DNA of 8,062 bases from SW-9-67-25 sp964623735 (GCA_964623735.1 CAZUVE010000126.1:1-8062), one strand, 5' to 3'. Counted from the first letter of the stretch, positions 1-6,565 are shown. Notes: a model not told the origin generated them from the sequence alone. Numbers and translations are program-made.

Positions 1-1649
1 AAAAAGCGGATGTACAGCAGGTGGAGGACGGCGTGTTCCTCGCCGCCGACGTAGACGTCGACCGGGAGCCACTCCCCGGCGCGGTCCGCGTCGAAGGGGG
101 CGTCCTCGAGGTCGGGCGAGAGGTACCGCAGGAAGTACCACGACGAGTCGACGAACGTGTCCATCGTGTCGGTCTCGCGCTCGGCCGGGCGGCCACACTC
201 CGGACACTCGGTCTCGACGAAGGAGTCGATGGTCTCCAGGGGGTTGCCCGTGGTCTGGACGAACTCCGGCAACTCCACCGGGAGGTCCTCCTCCGGGACG
301 AGCACCGGGCCACACTCCTCGCAGTGGACGACAGGGATGGGCGTCCCCCAGTAGCGTTGCCGCGAGATGAGCCAGTCCCGAAGCCGGTAGGTGACGTCCG
401 GTTCCGCGGCTTCGAGGTCCGAGAGCAGCCGTTCGCGGGCGGCCGAGGACGCGAGGCCGTCGTACGCGCCGCTGTCGACGAGCATCCCCTCGTCGGTGTA
501 CGGCTCCCCGGGGAGACCGTCGGCCGAGCCGTCGACCGGTTCGACCACCCGCCGGAGGGGCAGGTCGTGTTCCATCGCGAAGGAGTGGTCGCGCTCGTTG
601 TGTGCGGGTACGCCCATGACCGCGCCGGTGCCGACGTCCTCGAGGACGTACGCCGCGACGTACACCGGCAGTTCCTCGCCGGTCACGGGGTTGGTCGCGG
701 TCGCGCCGGTCTCGACGCCGGACATCCCCTTGCTGTCGGTCCCCCGCGCCCTGTCGACGTAGCGTGCGACCCTCCCGTCCTCGGCGGCGAGGACGGCGGC
801 GAGGTCGTGGCCCGGCGAGACCGCGAGGTACGTCGCTCCGCAGATGGTGTCGAGCCGGGTCGTGAAGACGTCGACGGCTCCGTGTTCCCCGACCTCGAAG
901 GAGACGCGGGCGCCCTCGCGCCTGCCGATCCAGTTGCGCTGGATCTCTCTGACGCTCTCGGGCCACCCCTCCAGGTTGTCCAGCCCCTCGTGGAGGTCCT
1001 CCGCGTAGTCGGTGATCGTGAGAAACCACTGGTCGAGCTCTCGCCGGCCGACGGGCGTCTCGCAGCGCCAGCAGACCTCGGCGGCCCCGCCGTCGTGAGT
1101 GTCCTCCGGGCGCTCACTCTCCCCGTCCGACTCGAGCACCTGCGCGTCCGCGAGTACCGTCTCGCAGTCCGGACACCAGTTGACCTCGGCGGCGCCGTAC
1201 TCGACGAGGCCGGCCTCGTAGAACTCGCGGAAGAACCACTGGTTCCACCGGTAGTACTCCGGCCGGCAGGTCGTGATCTCGCGGGACCAGTCGTACCCGA
1301 ATCCCATGTCGGCCATGTCCTCGCGCATCTGGGCGACGCACGCGTCGGTCCAGGATTCGGGGTCGGTGTAGCGTTCGTATGCGGCGTTCTCCGCGGGCAG
1401 GCCGAATGCGTCCCAGCCCATCGGGTGGAGCACGTCGTCGCCGCACATCCGGCGGTAGCGGGCGTACGCGTCTGTGATGGCGTAGTTGCGGACGTGTCCC
1501 ATGTGGAGGGTTCCCGAGGTGTAGGGAAACATCCCGAGCACGTAGGTCGGATCGGTTGCCCCTTCGAGTCTGTACGCGTCCTCGCGGTCCCAGACGTACT
1601 GCCAGTACTCCCTGACGGCCTGCGAGGAGTACGTATCTCGTCGGGCCAT
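1..1649 (-). CDS. leuS: Leucyl-tRNA synthetase, bacterial-type N-terminal part (C-terminus beyond the left edge)
   Basis: Class I aminoacyl-tRNA synthetase that charges tRNA-Leu with leucine in the cytoplasm. 549 complete codons are visible from an ATG at 1649-1647. The HIGH-type motif is HMGH at residues 49-52, inside a FPYTSGTLHMGH context. A zinc-module has Cys159/Cys162 and Cys193/Cys196. The CP1 editing domain (about 245-425) carries TTRLDT (263-268, with the specificity threonine at 268) and GTGAVMGVPAH (340-350). Next come RDWLISRQRYWG, two more Cys pairs (443/446, 482/485) and DTFVDSSWYFLRY. The KMSKS loop, anticodon-binding domain and C-terminal domain lie off the window. CP1 comes after the first zinc module and the motifs match E. 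coli LeuRS closely, so this part is bacterial type rather than archaeal/eukaryotic type. Known work on Natrialba magadii describes LeuRS proteins with bacterial N-terminal and archaeal tRNA-binding parts, and this may be one. Editing-site oddity: Asn351 stands where bacterial enzymes usually have Asp. The identity is secure; whether it is the main or a second LeuRS is open. Confidence 0.97.
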   Translation of the reverse strand, partial: MARRDTYSSQAVREYWQYVWDREDAYRLEGATDPTYVLGMFPYTSGTLHMGHVRNYAITDAYARYRRMCGDDVLHPMGWDAFGLPAENAAYERYTDPESWTDACVAQMREDMADMGFGYDWSREITTCRPEYYRWNQWFFREFYEAGLVEYGAAEVNWCPDCETVLADAQVLESDGESERPEDTHDGGAAEVCWRCETPVGRRELDQWFLTITDYAEDLHEGLDNLEGWPESVREIQRNWIGRREGARVSFEVGEHGAVDVFTTRLDTICGATYLAVSPGHDLAAVLAAEDGRVARYVDRARGTDSKGMSGVETGATATNPVTGEELPVYVAAYVLEDVGTGAVMGVPAHNERDHSFAMEHDLPLRRVVEPVDGSADGLPGEPYTDEGMLVDSGAYDGLASSAARERLLSDLEAAEPDVTYRLRDWLISRQRYWGTPIPVVHCEECGPVLVPEEDLPVELPEFVQTTGNPLETIDSFVETECPECGRPAERETDTMDTFVDSSWYFLRYLSPDLEDAPFDADRAGEWLPVDVYVGGEEHAVLHLLYIRF

Positions 1650-1677
1650 GTGCTTGCAGGCTCTTTGCCACACCCGG

Positions 1678-1685
1678 TTCAAAAG
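1678..1685 (-). promoter_or_regulatory. Possible TATA-like element for leuS
   Basis: On the minus strand the sequence CTTTTGAA is centred about 33 bases ahead of the leuS ATG. Archaeal transcription usually starts about 25 bases after the TATA centre, which would give a leader of only a few bases, as is common in haloarchaea. The match to an archaeal TATA box is weak, so this is a candidate only. Readthrough from hemA is an alternative source of leuS transcript. Confidence 0.35.
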
Positions 1686-1695
1686 CCTATGGGTC

Positions 1696-1736
1696 CCCGC
1701 CGACACGCGGGTGGGTCCATCGCGCCAGTATCTGGC
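1696..1736 (-). other. Two small inverted repeats upstream of leuS
   Basis: Two short stems lie between the three-arm repeat and the possible leuS promoter: GCCAG-TAT-CTGGC at 1724-1736 and CCCGC with GCGGG at 1696-1700 and 1707-1711. Each is only 5 bp and could occur by chance in GC-rich DNA. They are noted because the whole 177-base gap is unusually rich in possible stems. No tRNA-like T-arm or other RNA gene was recognised here. Confidence 0.3.
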
Positions 1737-1743
1737 CCGCGCC

Positions 1744-1797
1744 GCGGTCGTACGGATCGCTGTAACTGTGTACCGGTACGACCGCACTCGTGCGGTC
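1744..1797 (-). repeat. Three-arm overlapping inverted repeats between hemA and leuS
   Basis: GACCGCAC (1780-1787) and GTGCGGTC (1790-1797) form a perfect 8-bp inverted repeat with a 2-base centre (or 7 bp with a 4-base loop). A second perfect 10-bp inverted repeat pairs GCGGTCGTAC (1744-1753) with GTACGACCGC (1776-1785), 22 bases apart. The two share the 1780-1785 arm, so an RNA from the minus strand could form one stem or the other but not both. A 10-base palindrome GTACCGGTAC (1770-1779) overlaps the shared arm. The block starts about 30 bases after the hemA stop and ends about 95 bases before leuS. It could be part of a hemA 3' end, a protein-binding site or a switch; no run of T follows, so a simple U-tract terminator is not supported. 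Confidence 0.6.
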
Positions 1798-1826
1798 AAT
1801 CCGGCACTGACTCACAGCAATCCGTA

Positions 1827-3167
1827 TCAGTCGTCAATCTGCTCGAGGACGGCGGCAGGGATGTCCTCGCGCATCTCCTCGGGGATGTCCCCGGGCGTCG
1901 CCCCGGTGACGAACTCGGGCGGGGGCGTCTCCTCGGGGCCGAAGTTCGGGTCGAACAGCTGGAGTGCGGTGTGGATCGTCGACCAGTCGTCCTCCTCGGC
2001 GGCGTCCCGCAGACTGGAGGTCGGCGCCGCCAGGAGCTGGGAGACGATTGCGTCGGCCATCGACTCGACGACCGCCTCCTCCTCCTCGTCGAGGTCGAGT
2101 TTGCCCAGCGCCGTCCCGACCTGGGTGGTCTTCACGCGCTCGGCACTCTCGTACATCGCGGAGATGACCTGATCGGCCCGCTTGCGCTTGTACTGGGAGA
2201 GCAGGCGGTCGAACTCGGCGTCGACCATCGCCTCGACCTCCTCGGCGGCGGCCTCGCGCTGGCGGCGCGTCTCCGCTGTCACCGACTCGAGAGCGTCCAG
2301 GTCGTGGACTGTCACACCCGGCAGCGCGTCTGCCGCCTCGGGTACGTCCCGGGGCTGTGCGATGTCTGCCACGACGGTCTCGCCGGCCGCGGCCAGCGTC
2401 CCGGTGTCGACGACGTGTCCCGGTCCGGCGGTCGCAGTGACCACGACGTCCGCCCGGTCGAGAGCGTGGTCGAGCCCGTCGAGCCCGACCGCGTGTGCCT
2501 CGGCGCTGTCGATCATGTCGACGACGCGCTCGGCGTGTTGGACTGTCCGGTTGGCGACCGTCAGCCGGTCGACCGCCTCGGCGAGGGACTTGGCCGCGAG
2601 CCGCCCCATCTTGCCGGCACCGACGACGAGCCCCGCCGACGGGTCGCCGAACTCGGCGGTCGCGAGCCTGACCGCCGCGGACCCGAGCGAGAGCACACCG
2701 TCGTTGATGTCCGTCTCCGACCTGGCGCGCTCGCCGACGTGGAGAGCCTTGGTGACGCCGTCGGAGAGCAGCGGGCCGACCCCGCCGACGCTCCGGGCGT
2801 CGTTGTAGGCGTTCCGGACCTGCCCGAGGATCTGGTCCTCGCCGAGCACGACCGACTCCAGCCCGGCGGCCACGCGCAGCAGGTGCCGGAGGCTCTGTTC
2901 GTGGTCCATCTCGACGACGGCTGTCTCGTCGACGTCGGCTGTCACCGCCCCGAGGGCCTCCCGGCCGGTCGCGTAGTCGTCCGCCACGACGTACGCCTCG
3001 ACCCGATTGCACGTCTTGAGGACGAACGCTTCCTCGATACCCGGGTGCTCGAGCAACCGCTCGGCCGCCCTGCGCTGGCTCCCGGGATCGGCCGCCTCCA
3101 GCTGGTCGACGGAGGCGCGCACGTGCGAGACACTCACGCCCGCGATGACACCGCCTCTGGCTGTCAC
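1827..3167 (-). CDS. hemA: Glutamyl-tRNA reductase
   Basis: NADPH-dependent enzyme that reduces glutamyl-tRNA-Glu to glutamate-1-semialdehyde, the first committed step of C5-pathway tetrapyrrole synthesis. The protein is 446 residues, close to the usual family length. The N-terminal catalytic domain has KTCNRVEAY with the thioester-forming Cys53, and HLLRVAAGLESVVLGEDQI with conserved His95, then GQVRNAY. ARSETDI (148-154) leads into the NADPH-binding Rossmann domain with VVGAGKMGRLA (181-191). The helical spine and dimerisation region follow to about residue 405. The last 40 residues form an acidic, proline-containing tail. The start is GTG at 3167-3165, overlapping the upstream stop by 4 bases (GTGA) and preceded by a strong Shine-Dalgarno match, which argues for translational coupling. 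The upstream partner is a precorrin-2 dehydrogenase, so the two genes form a tetrapyrrole operon. Identity is very secure. Confidence 0.98.
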   Translation of the reverse strand: MTARGGVIAGVSVSHVRASVDQLEAADPGSQRRAAERLLEHPGIEEAFVLKTCNRVEAYVVADDYATGREALGAVTADVDETAVVEMDHEQSLRHLLRVAAGLESVVLGEDQILGQVRNAYNDARSVGGVGPLLSDGVTKALHVGERARSETDINDGVLSLGSAAVRLATAEFGDPSAGLVVGAGKMGRLAAKSLAEAVDRLTVANRTVQHAERVVDMIDSAEAHAVGLDGLDHALDRADVVVTATAGPGHVVDTGTLAAAGETVVADIAQPRDVPEAADALPGVTVHDLDALESVTAETRRQREAAAEEVEAMVDAEFDRLLSQYKRKRADQVISAMYESAERVKTTQVGTALGKLDLDEEEEAVVESMADAIVSQLLAAPTSSLRDAAEEDDWSTIHTALQLFDPNFGPEETPPPEFVTGATPGDIPEEMREDIPAAVLEQIDD

Positions 3168-3805
3168 GTGGGATCACCCGTCACGTCCGAGATCACGTCA
3201 GTTACCGTCTCCCGTAGGTTCGTCCCCGGACTATCTAAAGCCTTCCAAACGTCGTCGCTTCCCACGACCGCCCGCAGAGCCGCCCGGCGTTCCTCCGGCG
3301 GCCGGTCGAGAAACTCCTCCCGGAGCGTCCCGGTCAGGCGCGCCATCGCGCCGGCGTTTTCGACTGTCGGCTCGATCCGCTCGCGGAGGTGCCGGCTGAG
3401 TGTGGGGCTCGTCCCCCCCGTGGTGACGGCGACCGTCACGGGGCCGTCCCTGACCGTCGCCGGGACGACGACACTCCCGGCCTCGCGGGCGCCTGCCTCG
3501 TCGGCCCGGTTGACCAGCATGTCGCGTTCGTGCGCCTCCCGTTCGACGGCGGCGTTTATCTGTGTATCGTCGGTTGCCGCGACAGTGAGAACGGGGTCGG
3601 CGCGGTCGAGCCACCCACCCACCTCTCCCGGCCCGGGCGCCGCACGGACCAGTGCCGCGTCGCCGAATGCGGCGTCCGCAAACGCCGGACTCACGACGAC
3701 GACGCGTGCCTCGCGGGCGAACAGGTGGGCCCTCCGGGCGCCCACCGGTCCGCCGCCGAACACGAGCACCGTCCCGTCGCTGAAATCGTGTACCAGCGGT
3801 ACCAT
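3164..3805 (-). CDS. Precorrin-2 dehydrogenase (CysG N-terminal / Met8 family; siroheme synthase-like)
   Basis: NAD-dependent enzyme that oxidises precorrin-2 to sirohydrochlorin, the branch point toward siroheme, cobalamin and, in many archaea, heme through didecarboxysiroheme. The protein is 213 residues and has only the dehydrogenase/dimerisation part; the uroporphyrinogen methyltransferase domain of bacterial CysG is absent. VLVFGGGPVGARRA (13-26) is the nucleotide-binding loop and VAATDD (75-80) is a family signature. NRAD (99-102) aligns Asp102 with the catalytic Asp of CysG. PATVRDGPVTVAVTTGG then SPTLSRHLRERIE (133-145) are the conserved dimerisation-region signatures. Whether it also inserts iron, as Met8 does, cannot be told. 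The ATG at 3805-3803 was chosen because the family homology begins within ten residues; the longer open frame upstream is arginine/proline-rich and non-coding in look. It heads an operon with hemA. Confidence 0.93.
   Translation of the reverse strand: MVPLVHDFSDGTVLVFGGGPVGARRAHLFAREARVVVVSPAFADAAFGDAALVRAAPGPGEVGGWLDRADPVLTVAATDDTQINAAVEREAHERDMLVNRADEAGAREAGSVVVPATVRDGPVTVAVTTGGTSPTLSRHLRERIEPTVENAGAMARLTGTLREEFLDRPPEERRAALRAVVGSDDVWKALDSPGTNLRETVTDVISDVTGDPT
3171..3178 (-). promoter_or_regulatory. Strong ribosome binding site for hemA
   Basis: On the minus strand GGTGATCC ends 3 bases before the hemA GTG, with the GGTG core about 7-10 bases ahead of it. All eight bases are complementary to the typical archaeal 16S rRNA 3' tail (GGAUCACCUCCU). 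It lies inside the last codons of the precorrin-2 dehydrogenase gene, supports the GTG start and fits reinitiation after the upstream stop codon. Confidence 0.7.
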
Positions 3806-3836
3806 TTGGACCTGTTGGCTCTGGGCTGTGCACACG

Positions 3837-3842
3837 CTTAAA
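3837..3842 (-). promoter_or_regulatory. TATA box of the precorrin-2 dehydrogenase-hemA operon
   Basis: TTTAAG on the minus strand, centred about 35 bases before the ATG at 3805. Start of transcription about 25 bases downstream would leave a leader of roughly 10 bases. The flanking DNA is GC-rich, so this is the only AT-rich block in the 83-base gap. Confidence 0.55.
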
Positions 3843-3846
3843 CCTC

Positions 3847-3856
3847 CTGCCGGCAG
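3847..3856 (-). promoter_or_regulatory. 10-base palindrome next to the tetrapyrrole operon promoter
   Basis: CTGCCGGCAG is a perfect palindrome ending 4 bases upstream of the TTTAAG box. Its position over or beside the TFB recognition element would suit a regulator binding site. Length and GC content make chance occurrence possible, and the matching regulator is unknown. Confidence 0.3.
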
Positions 3857-3888
3857 ACAGTTCCTGTCGTCCGGTCCGGCGGTCGGTG

Positions 3889-4323
3889 TCACTCCAGAAC
3901 TGCGTCTGTCGGGTCGGCCGCGTCGCCGCGGACCGCCGTCACGTCGTGGCCCTGCTCCCGGGCCGCCGCCAGAATCGCCCGGGTATCGGCGTCTGCCTCG
4001 AAGTAGAAGACCACGTCGAACGTACCGTCCCGGAGGAGTTGCTGGCACTCCCAGACGAACGCGTCGTCGTCGAGGGTCAGGCCCTGGTGCTGGTTGGAGG
4101 CGAACTCGGGGTCGTCGTTGCCGGAGTAGACGTAGGTCCCGGTCGGGTCGTGGCCGGCGTGGCTCGCGATGATTTCGCCGACCTCGAGTGTCGCCTGGTG
4201 CATGCGCGTCTCCCCGTCACCCCCGTAGTCGGTGTGGACGACGAGCCCGTCGAGGTCGATGTCGCCCGGCTGGAGTAGCTGCCAGGTCCGCCGGCACAGC
4301 TCCGTGTCGAGTGCCTCGCTCAT
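3889..4323 (-). CDS. Small acidic conserved haloarchaeal protein of unknown function (DUF5778-like)
   Basis: A 144-residue soluble, acidic protein with no signal peptide, membrane segment or cysteine pair. I recognise it as resembling a conserved haloarchaeal family that I believe is called DUF5778, but the number is from memory. Distinctive stretches are GDIDLDGLVVHTDYGG (20-35), RMHQATLEVGEIIASHAG (40-57), TYVYSGNDD (63-71), then SNQHQGLTL (76-84) and WECQQLLRDGTFDVVFYFEA (91-110). The pattern suggests an alpha/beta fold with a strand near 103-109 and a final helix and strand at about 114-132. Conserved-looking His, Asn and Asp residues in 54-80 could be a site, but no catalytic motif is known to me. 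The ATG at 4323-4321 is 25 bases from a TATA-like box, so the transcript is probably leaderless. It lies 83 bases before the tetrapyrrole operon on the same strand; a link is possible but unproven. Confidence 0.85.
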   Translation of the reverse strand: MSEALDTELCRRTWQLLQPGDIDLDGLVVHTDYGGDGETRMHQATLEVGEIIASHAGHDPTGTYVYSGNDDPEFASNQHQGLTLDDDAFVWECQQLLRDGTFDVVFYFEADADTRAILAAAREQGHDVTAVRGDAADPTDAVLE

Positions 4324-4344
4324 GTCGGTGTCTACGCTGTCGCG

Positions 4345-4351
4345 CCTATAC
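4345..4351 (-). promoter_or_regulatory. TATA box, leaderless promoter of the small conserved protein
   Basis: GTATAGG on the minus strand, with TATA at 4347-4350 centred about 25 bases before the A of the ATG at 4323. This is the spacing expected when transcription begins at the start codon, and no Shine-Dalgarno sequence is present between them. It shows that this gene has its own promoter and is not only read through from the transglutaminase gene. Confidence 0.6.
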
Positions 4352-4429
4352 GCGTGTCGGTTGGGTTGCGAGCGCCGGTTCCAGGGTGTGGCCACGAGCG
4401 GACACGGGCGTGCGTCGTGTGGACACAGG

Positions 4430-6565
4430 TCACTCCTCGCGGAGCTGTTCGAGAAGGGCGACCGCCTCGTCGGCCATCTCTTCGGTGGCCTCGCCGCCGT
4501 AGTGGGCGCGCTCGCGGAGTGTGGCCAGCCGCCTGGCCTGCGAACTGGCGCCGATCTCATCGAGATACTGCCTGACAGTCTCGCCCTCGCGGCGCGGGCG
4601 GTGGCGCCGCTCGAGCAGGTAGCGCAGCCGCTCGAAGGCGTCCTCGATGTCGGTCCGGGGGTCCGAGCGCCGGAGTGCGCGCAGCCAGACCGCGCGGTAG
4701 ACCCGCTCTGTGACACCGCTACGGCGGAGACTGGCGGCCGCGCCGACCAGGACGATGGCGCCGAGCGCGACCTGTTCGCGCGGGGGCAGCGGCGACGAAC
4801 TCTCCGCGTCCTCGACCTCGCCCGGTCGCCCCTGGATGGCCTCCACGACGTCCTGGCCGGTCGCGTTGATGTTCGCGGGGTCGGCCGGCGTGGACCTGCT
4901 CTCGGGCGCGCCAGCGTCGCCGGACGGCGCTGGCGTCGTGACGTTTGTCTCGCCCGTGTCCACGTTCGTCAGGTTCGCCTGTCGGGCCTGTGTCAGGCGC
5001 TCCCGCTCGGCGTTCTCGCGGGGGGCCGTCGGCGTCGGGTCGAACGGGATCCAGCCGTGCCCGGGGAAGTAGACCTCGACCCAGGCGTGGGAGTTGTACC
5101 CGCGGATGATGTACTCCTCCTCGCCGACCGGTTCGCCGGGCGTGTACCCGACGGTCATCCGCGCCGGGATCCCCTGGGACCGCAACATCGTGGCCATCGT
5201 CGTCGCGTAGTACGTACAGTAGCCGGCCTCCATCTCGAACAGGAACGCGTCCGCGACGTTGCCGTCCGGCCTGTCGACGTCCAGGGAGTACTCCCTGTTC
5301 TCCTCGAGCCACCGCTCGACCGTGAGTGCGGTCTCGTAGCGGTTCGAGGCCTCCGAGGTGATGTTCGCCGTCCGTGTGGTCACGCGGTCGGGCGTACTCT
5401 CTGGCAACTGGGTGAACTGTTGCTCGATCGACTCGGGGTCGTCGGACCCGGCGGCCGCGAGATCCTCTGCGGTCACGTCCGGGACGGCACTGGTCACTGT
5501 GTAGCGCTCGCCGAGCCTGATCTCCTCTGTGGGCACGAGTCCGCCGAGGCTGGTAACCTGGGTCCGGTCCCCGACCTGTCCCGACACCTCGACCGGACGC
5601 CAGGCGGCGGGCATCGTGCGCACCCTCGACTGCGCCTCGAAGGTCTGCTCGAGGCGCCGGGACTCCCCTGGCGGGGACTGGAGCGGCCGCTCGTCGGGAG
5701 AGGTGGCTTCGCCCGTCCGGACCCATCCGTCGCCGGTGTACCTGTCGTAACTCGAGGTCCGCCAGTACTGTGACTCGGAGGCGGTGACAGTGAACCGGAT
5801 CTCGGGCGACAGCGAGATGTCGCCGACGATGTCGACCTGCGAGTCGGTCTCGACGATGCTCGCCTCGACGGTCGCCCCGCCGCCGCCGTTGTCGAGCGAG
5901 AGTGTCGACGCGGACCCGGCGGGCGTCACCGACACCAGAAGCGGCGTCACGATCATGATCGCGAGCACGATCGCGATAGGTTCGGCGGCGGTCAGCGACG
6001 CGCCCCCGCGGTCCAGGTCCCCGAGACCGACAAGCGCGGCGGCGCTGACCACACCCAGCAGCGTCTGGACGACCGTCGCGTCACCCGTGAGGACGAAGTA
6101 CCCGACGGTCCCGCCGCCGACCAGCGCCGCCGCGCTGTACCAGCCACGGACCGACAGGTACCAGGCGACGAACACCGGCGTCGGCGCCACGGACAGCGCC
6201 CACACGTCCGAACGCTTGATCTCGAGGATGGACTGGCCGGTGAGCAGTTCGAGGTTGCTCCCGAACATGGCCACAACCTGGGGGTCGTAGGGCAACGAGA
6301 GGACGTACCAGAGAAGCCCGAGCAACAGCAGGACCGCGGCCACGGCGAACGCGACGACGACCCGGACCCCGGCGAGGGCGGTCGCCGCCAGGACCGACGC
6401 CCCCGCGAGGACGAACAGCGTCGTCGGGTTGCCGTCCACCTGGACGATGCTGTACAGCACCGACAGCACCGACGCCAGCAGACCGGCGGCCGCGAGGAGC
6501 GCGAGTGCCCGGATCGGGTGCACGTCCGGCACCAGCGTCGTCCACGTGCGCTCGGAAGCACTCAT
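4430..6565 (-). CDS. Membrane-anchored transglutaminase-like protein (TgpA type) with C-terminal DUF4129-like region
   Basis: A 711-residue membrane protein. Seven hydrophobic segments fill the first third (about 18-41, 48-66, 68-90, 121-138, 143-160, 164-181, 195-214). A large, probably external domain follows. Its first half has a YWRTSSYDRYTGDGW signature (267-281) typical of TgpA-like proteins. The transglutaminase core has Cys450 in AGYCTYYATTMATMLRSQG, His493 in NSHAWVEVYF and Asp509 in PFDPT, a complete Cys-His-Asp triad. Residues 511-596 are a Pro/Thr/Asp-rich linker with N-glycosylation sequons at Asn531, Asn541 and Asn567 (another at Asn401). A short hydrophobic segment (about 597-612) leads to a basic cytoplasmic DUF4129-like tail with an RAHYGG motif (686-691). 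The family could act as protease, peptidase or transamidase; substrate unknown. The ATG at 6565-6563 overlaps the DUF58 stop (ATGA) and has a good Shine-Dalgarno. Translation farther upstream in this frame is a shadow of the DUF58 gene. Confidence 0.94.
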   Translation of the reverse strand: MSASERTWTTLVPDVHPIRALALLAAAGLLASVLSVLYSIVQVDGNPTTLFVLAGASVLAATALAGVRVVVAFAVAAVLLLLGLLWYVLSLPYDPQVVAMFGSNLELLTGQSILEIKRSDVWALSVAPTPVFVAWYLSVRGWYSAAALVGGGTVGYFVLTGDATVVQTLLGVVSAAALVGLGDLDRGGASLTAAEPIAIVLAIMIVTPLLVSVTPAGSASTLSLDNGGGGATVEASIVETDSQVDIVGDISLSPEIRFTVTASESQYWRTSSYDRYTGDGWVRTGEATSPDERPLQSPPGESRRLEQTFEAQSRVRTMPAAWRPVEVSGQVGDRTQVTSLGGLVPTEEIRLGERYTVTSAVPDVTAEDLAAAGSDDPESIEQQFTQLPESTPDRVTTRTANITSEASNRYETALTVERWLEENREYSLDVDRPDGNVADAFLFEMEAGYCTYYATTMATMLRSQGIPARMTVGYTPGEPVGEEEYIIRGYNSHAWVEVYFPGHGWIPFDPTPTAPRENAERERLTQARQANLTNVDTGETNVTTPAPSGDAGAPESRSTPADPANINATGQDVVEAIQGRPGEVEDAESSSPLPPREQVALGAIVLVGAAASLRRSGVTERVYRAVWLRALRRSDPRTDIEDAFERLRYLLERRHRPRREGETVRQYLDEIGASSQARRLATLRERAHYGGEATEEMADEAVALLEQLREE

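Noticed and set aside
1671..1700. GGTTCAAAAGCC resembling a tRNA T-arm on the plus strand
   Set aside because: The flanking bases do not close a 5-bp T-stem and no anticodon or acceptor stem can be built around it.
3806..4048. Longer N-terminus for precorrin-2 dehydrogenase
   Set aside because: The added residues are Arg/Gly/Pro-rich, overlap the small conserved gene, and would run across the TATA box at 3837-3842. Family homology begins at the ATG at 3805.
21..4172. A 1383-codon open frame on the plus strand across leuS, hemA, precorrin-2 dehydrogenase and the small conserved gene
   Set aside because: It is antisense to four genes with clear family signatures. Over leuS and hemA it is codon-aligned with them, so it stays open simply because TTA, CTA and TCA codons are avoided in this high-GC genome. 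Its translation is Arg/Val/Leu-rich with no recognisable motif.
4324..4429. Possible terminator after the transglutaminase gene
   Set aside because: No convincing stem-loop or T-rich tract was found; GTGTGGACAC-like strings do not form a perfect inverted repeat.
4232..5773. A 513-codon plus-strand open frame opposite the transglutaminase gene
   Set aside because: Shadow of a gene with a complete catalytic triad on the other strand; the translation has biased composition and no family resemblance.
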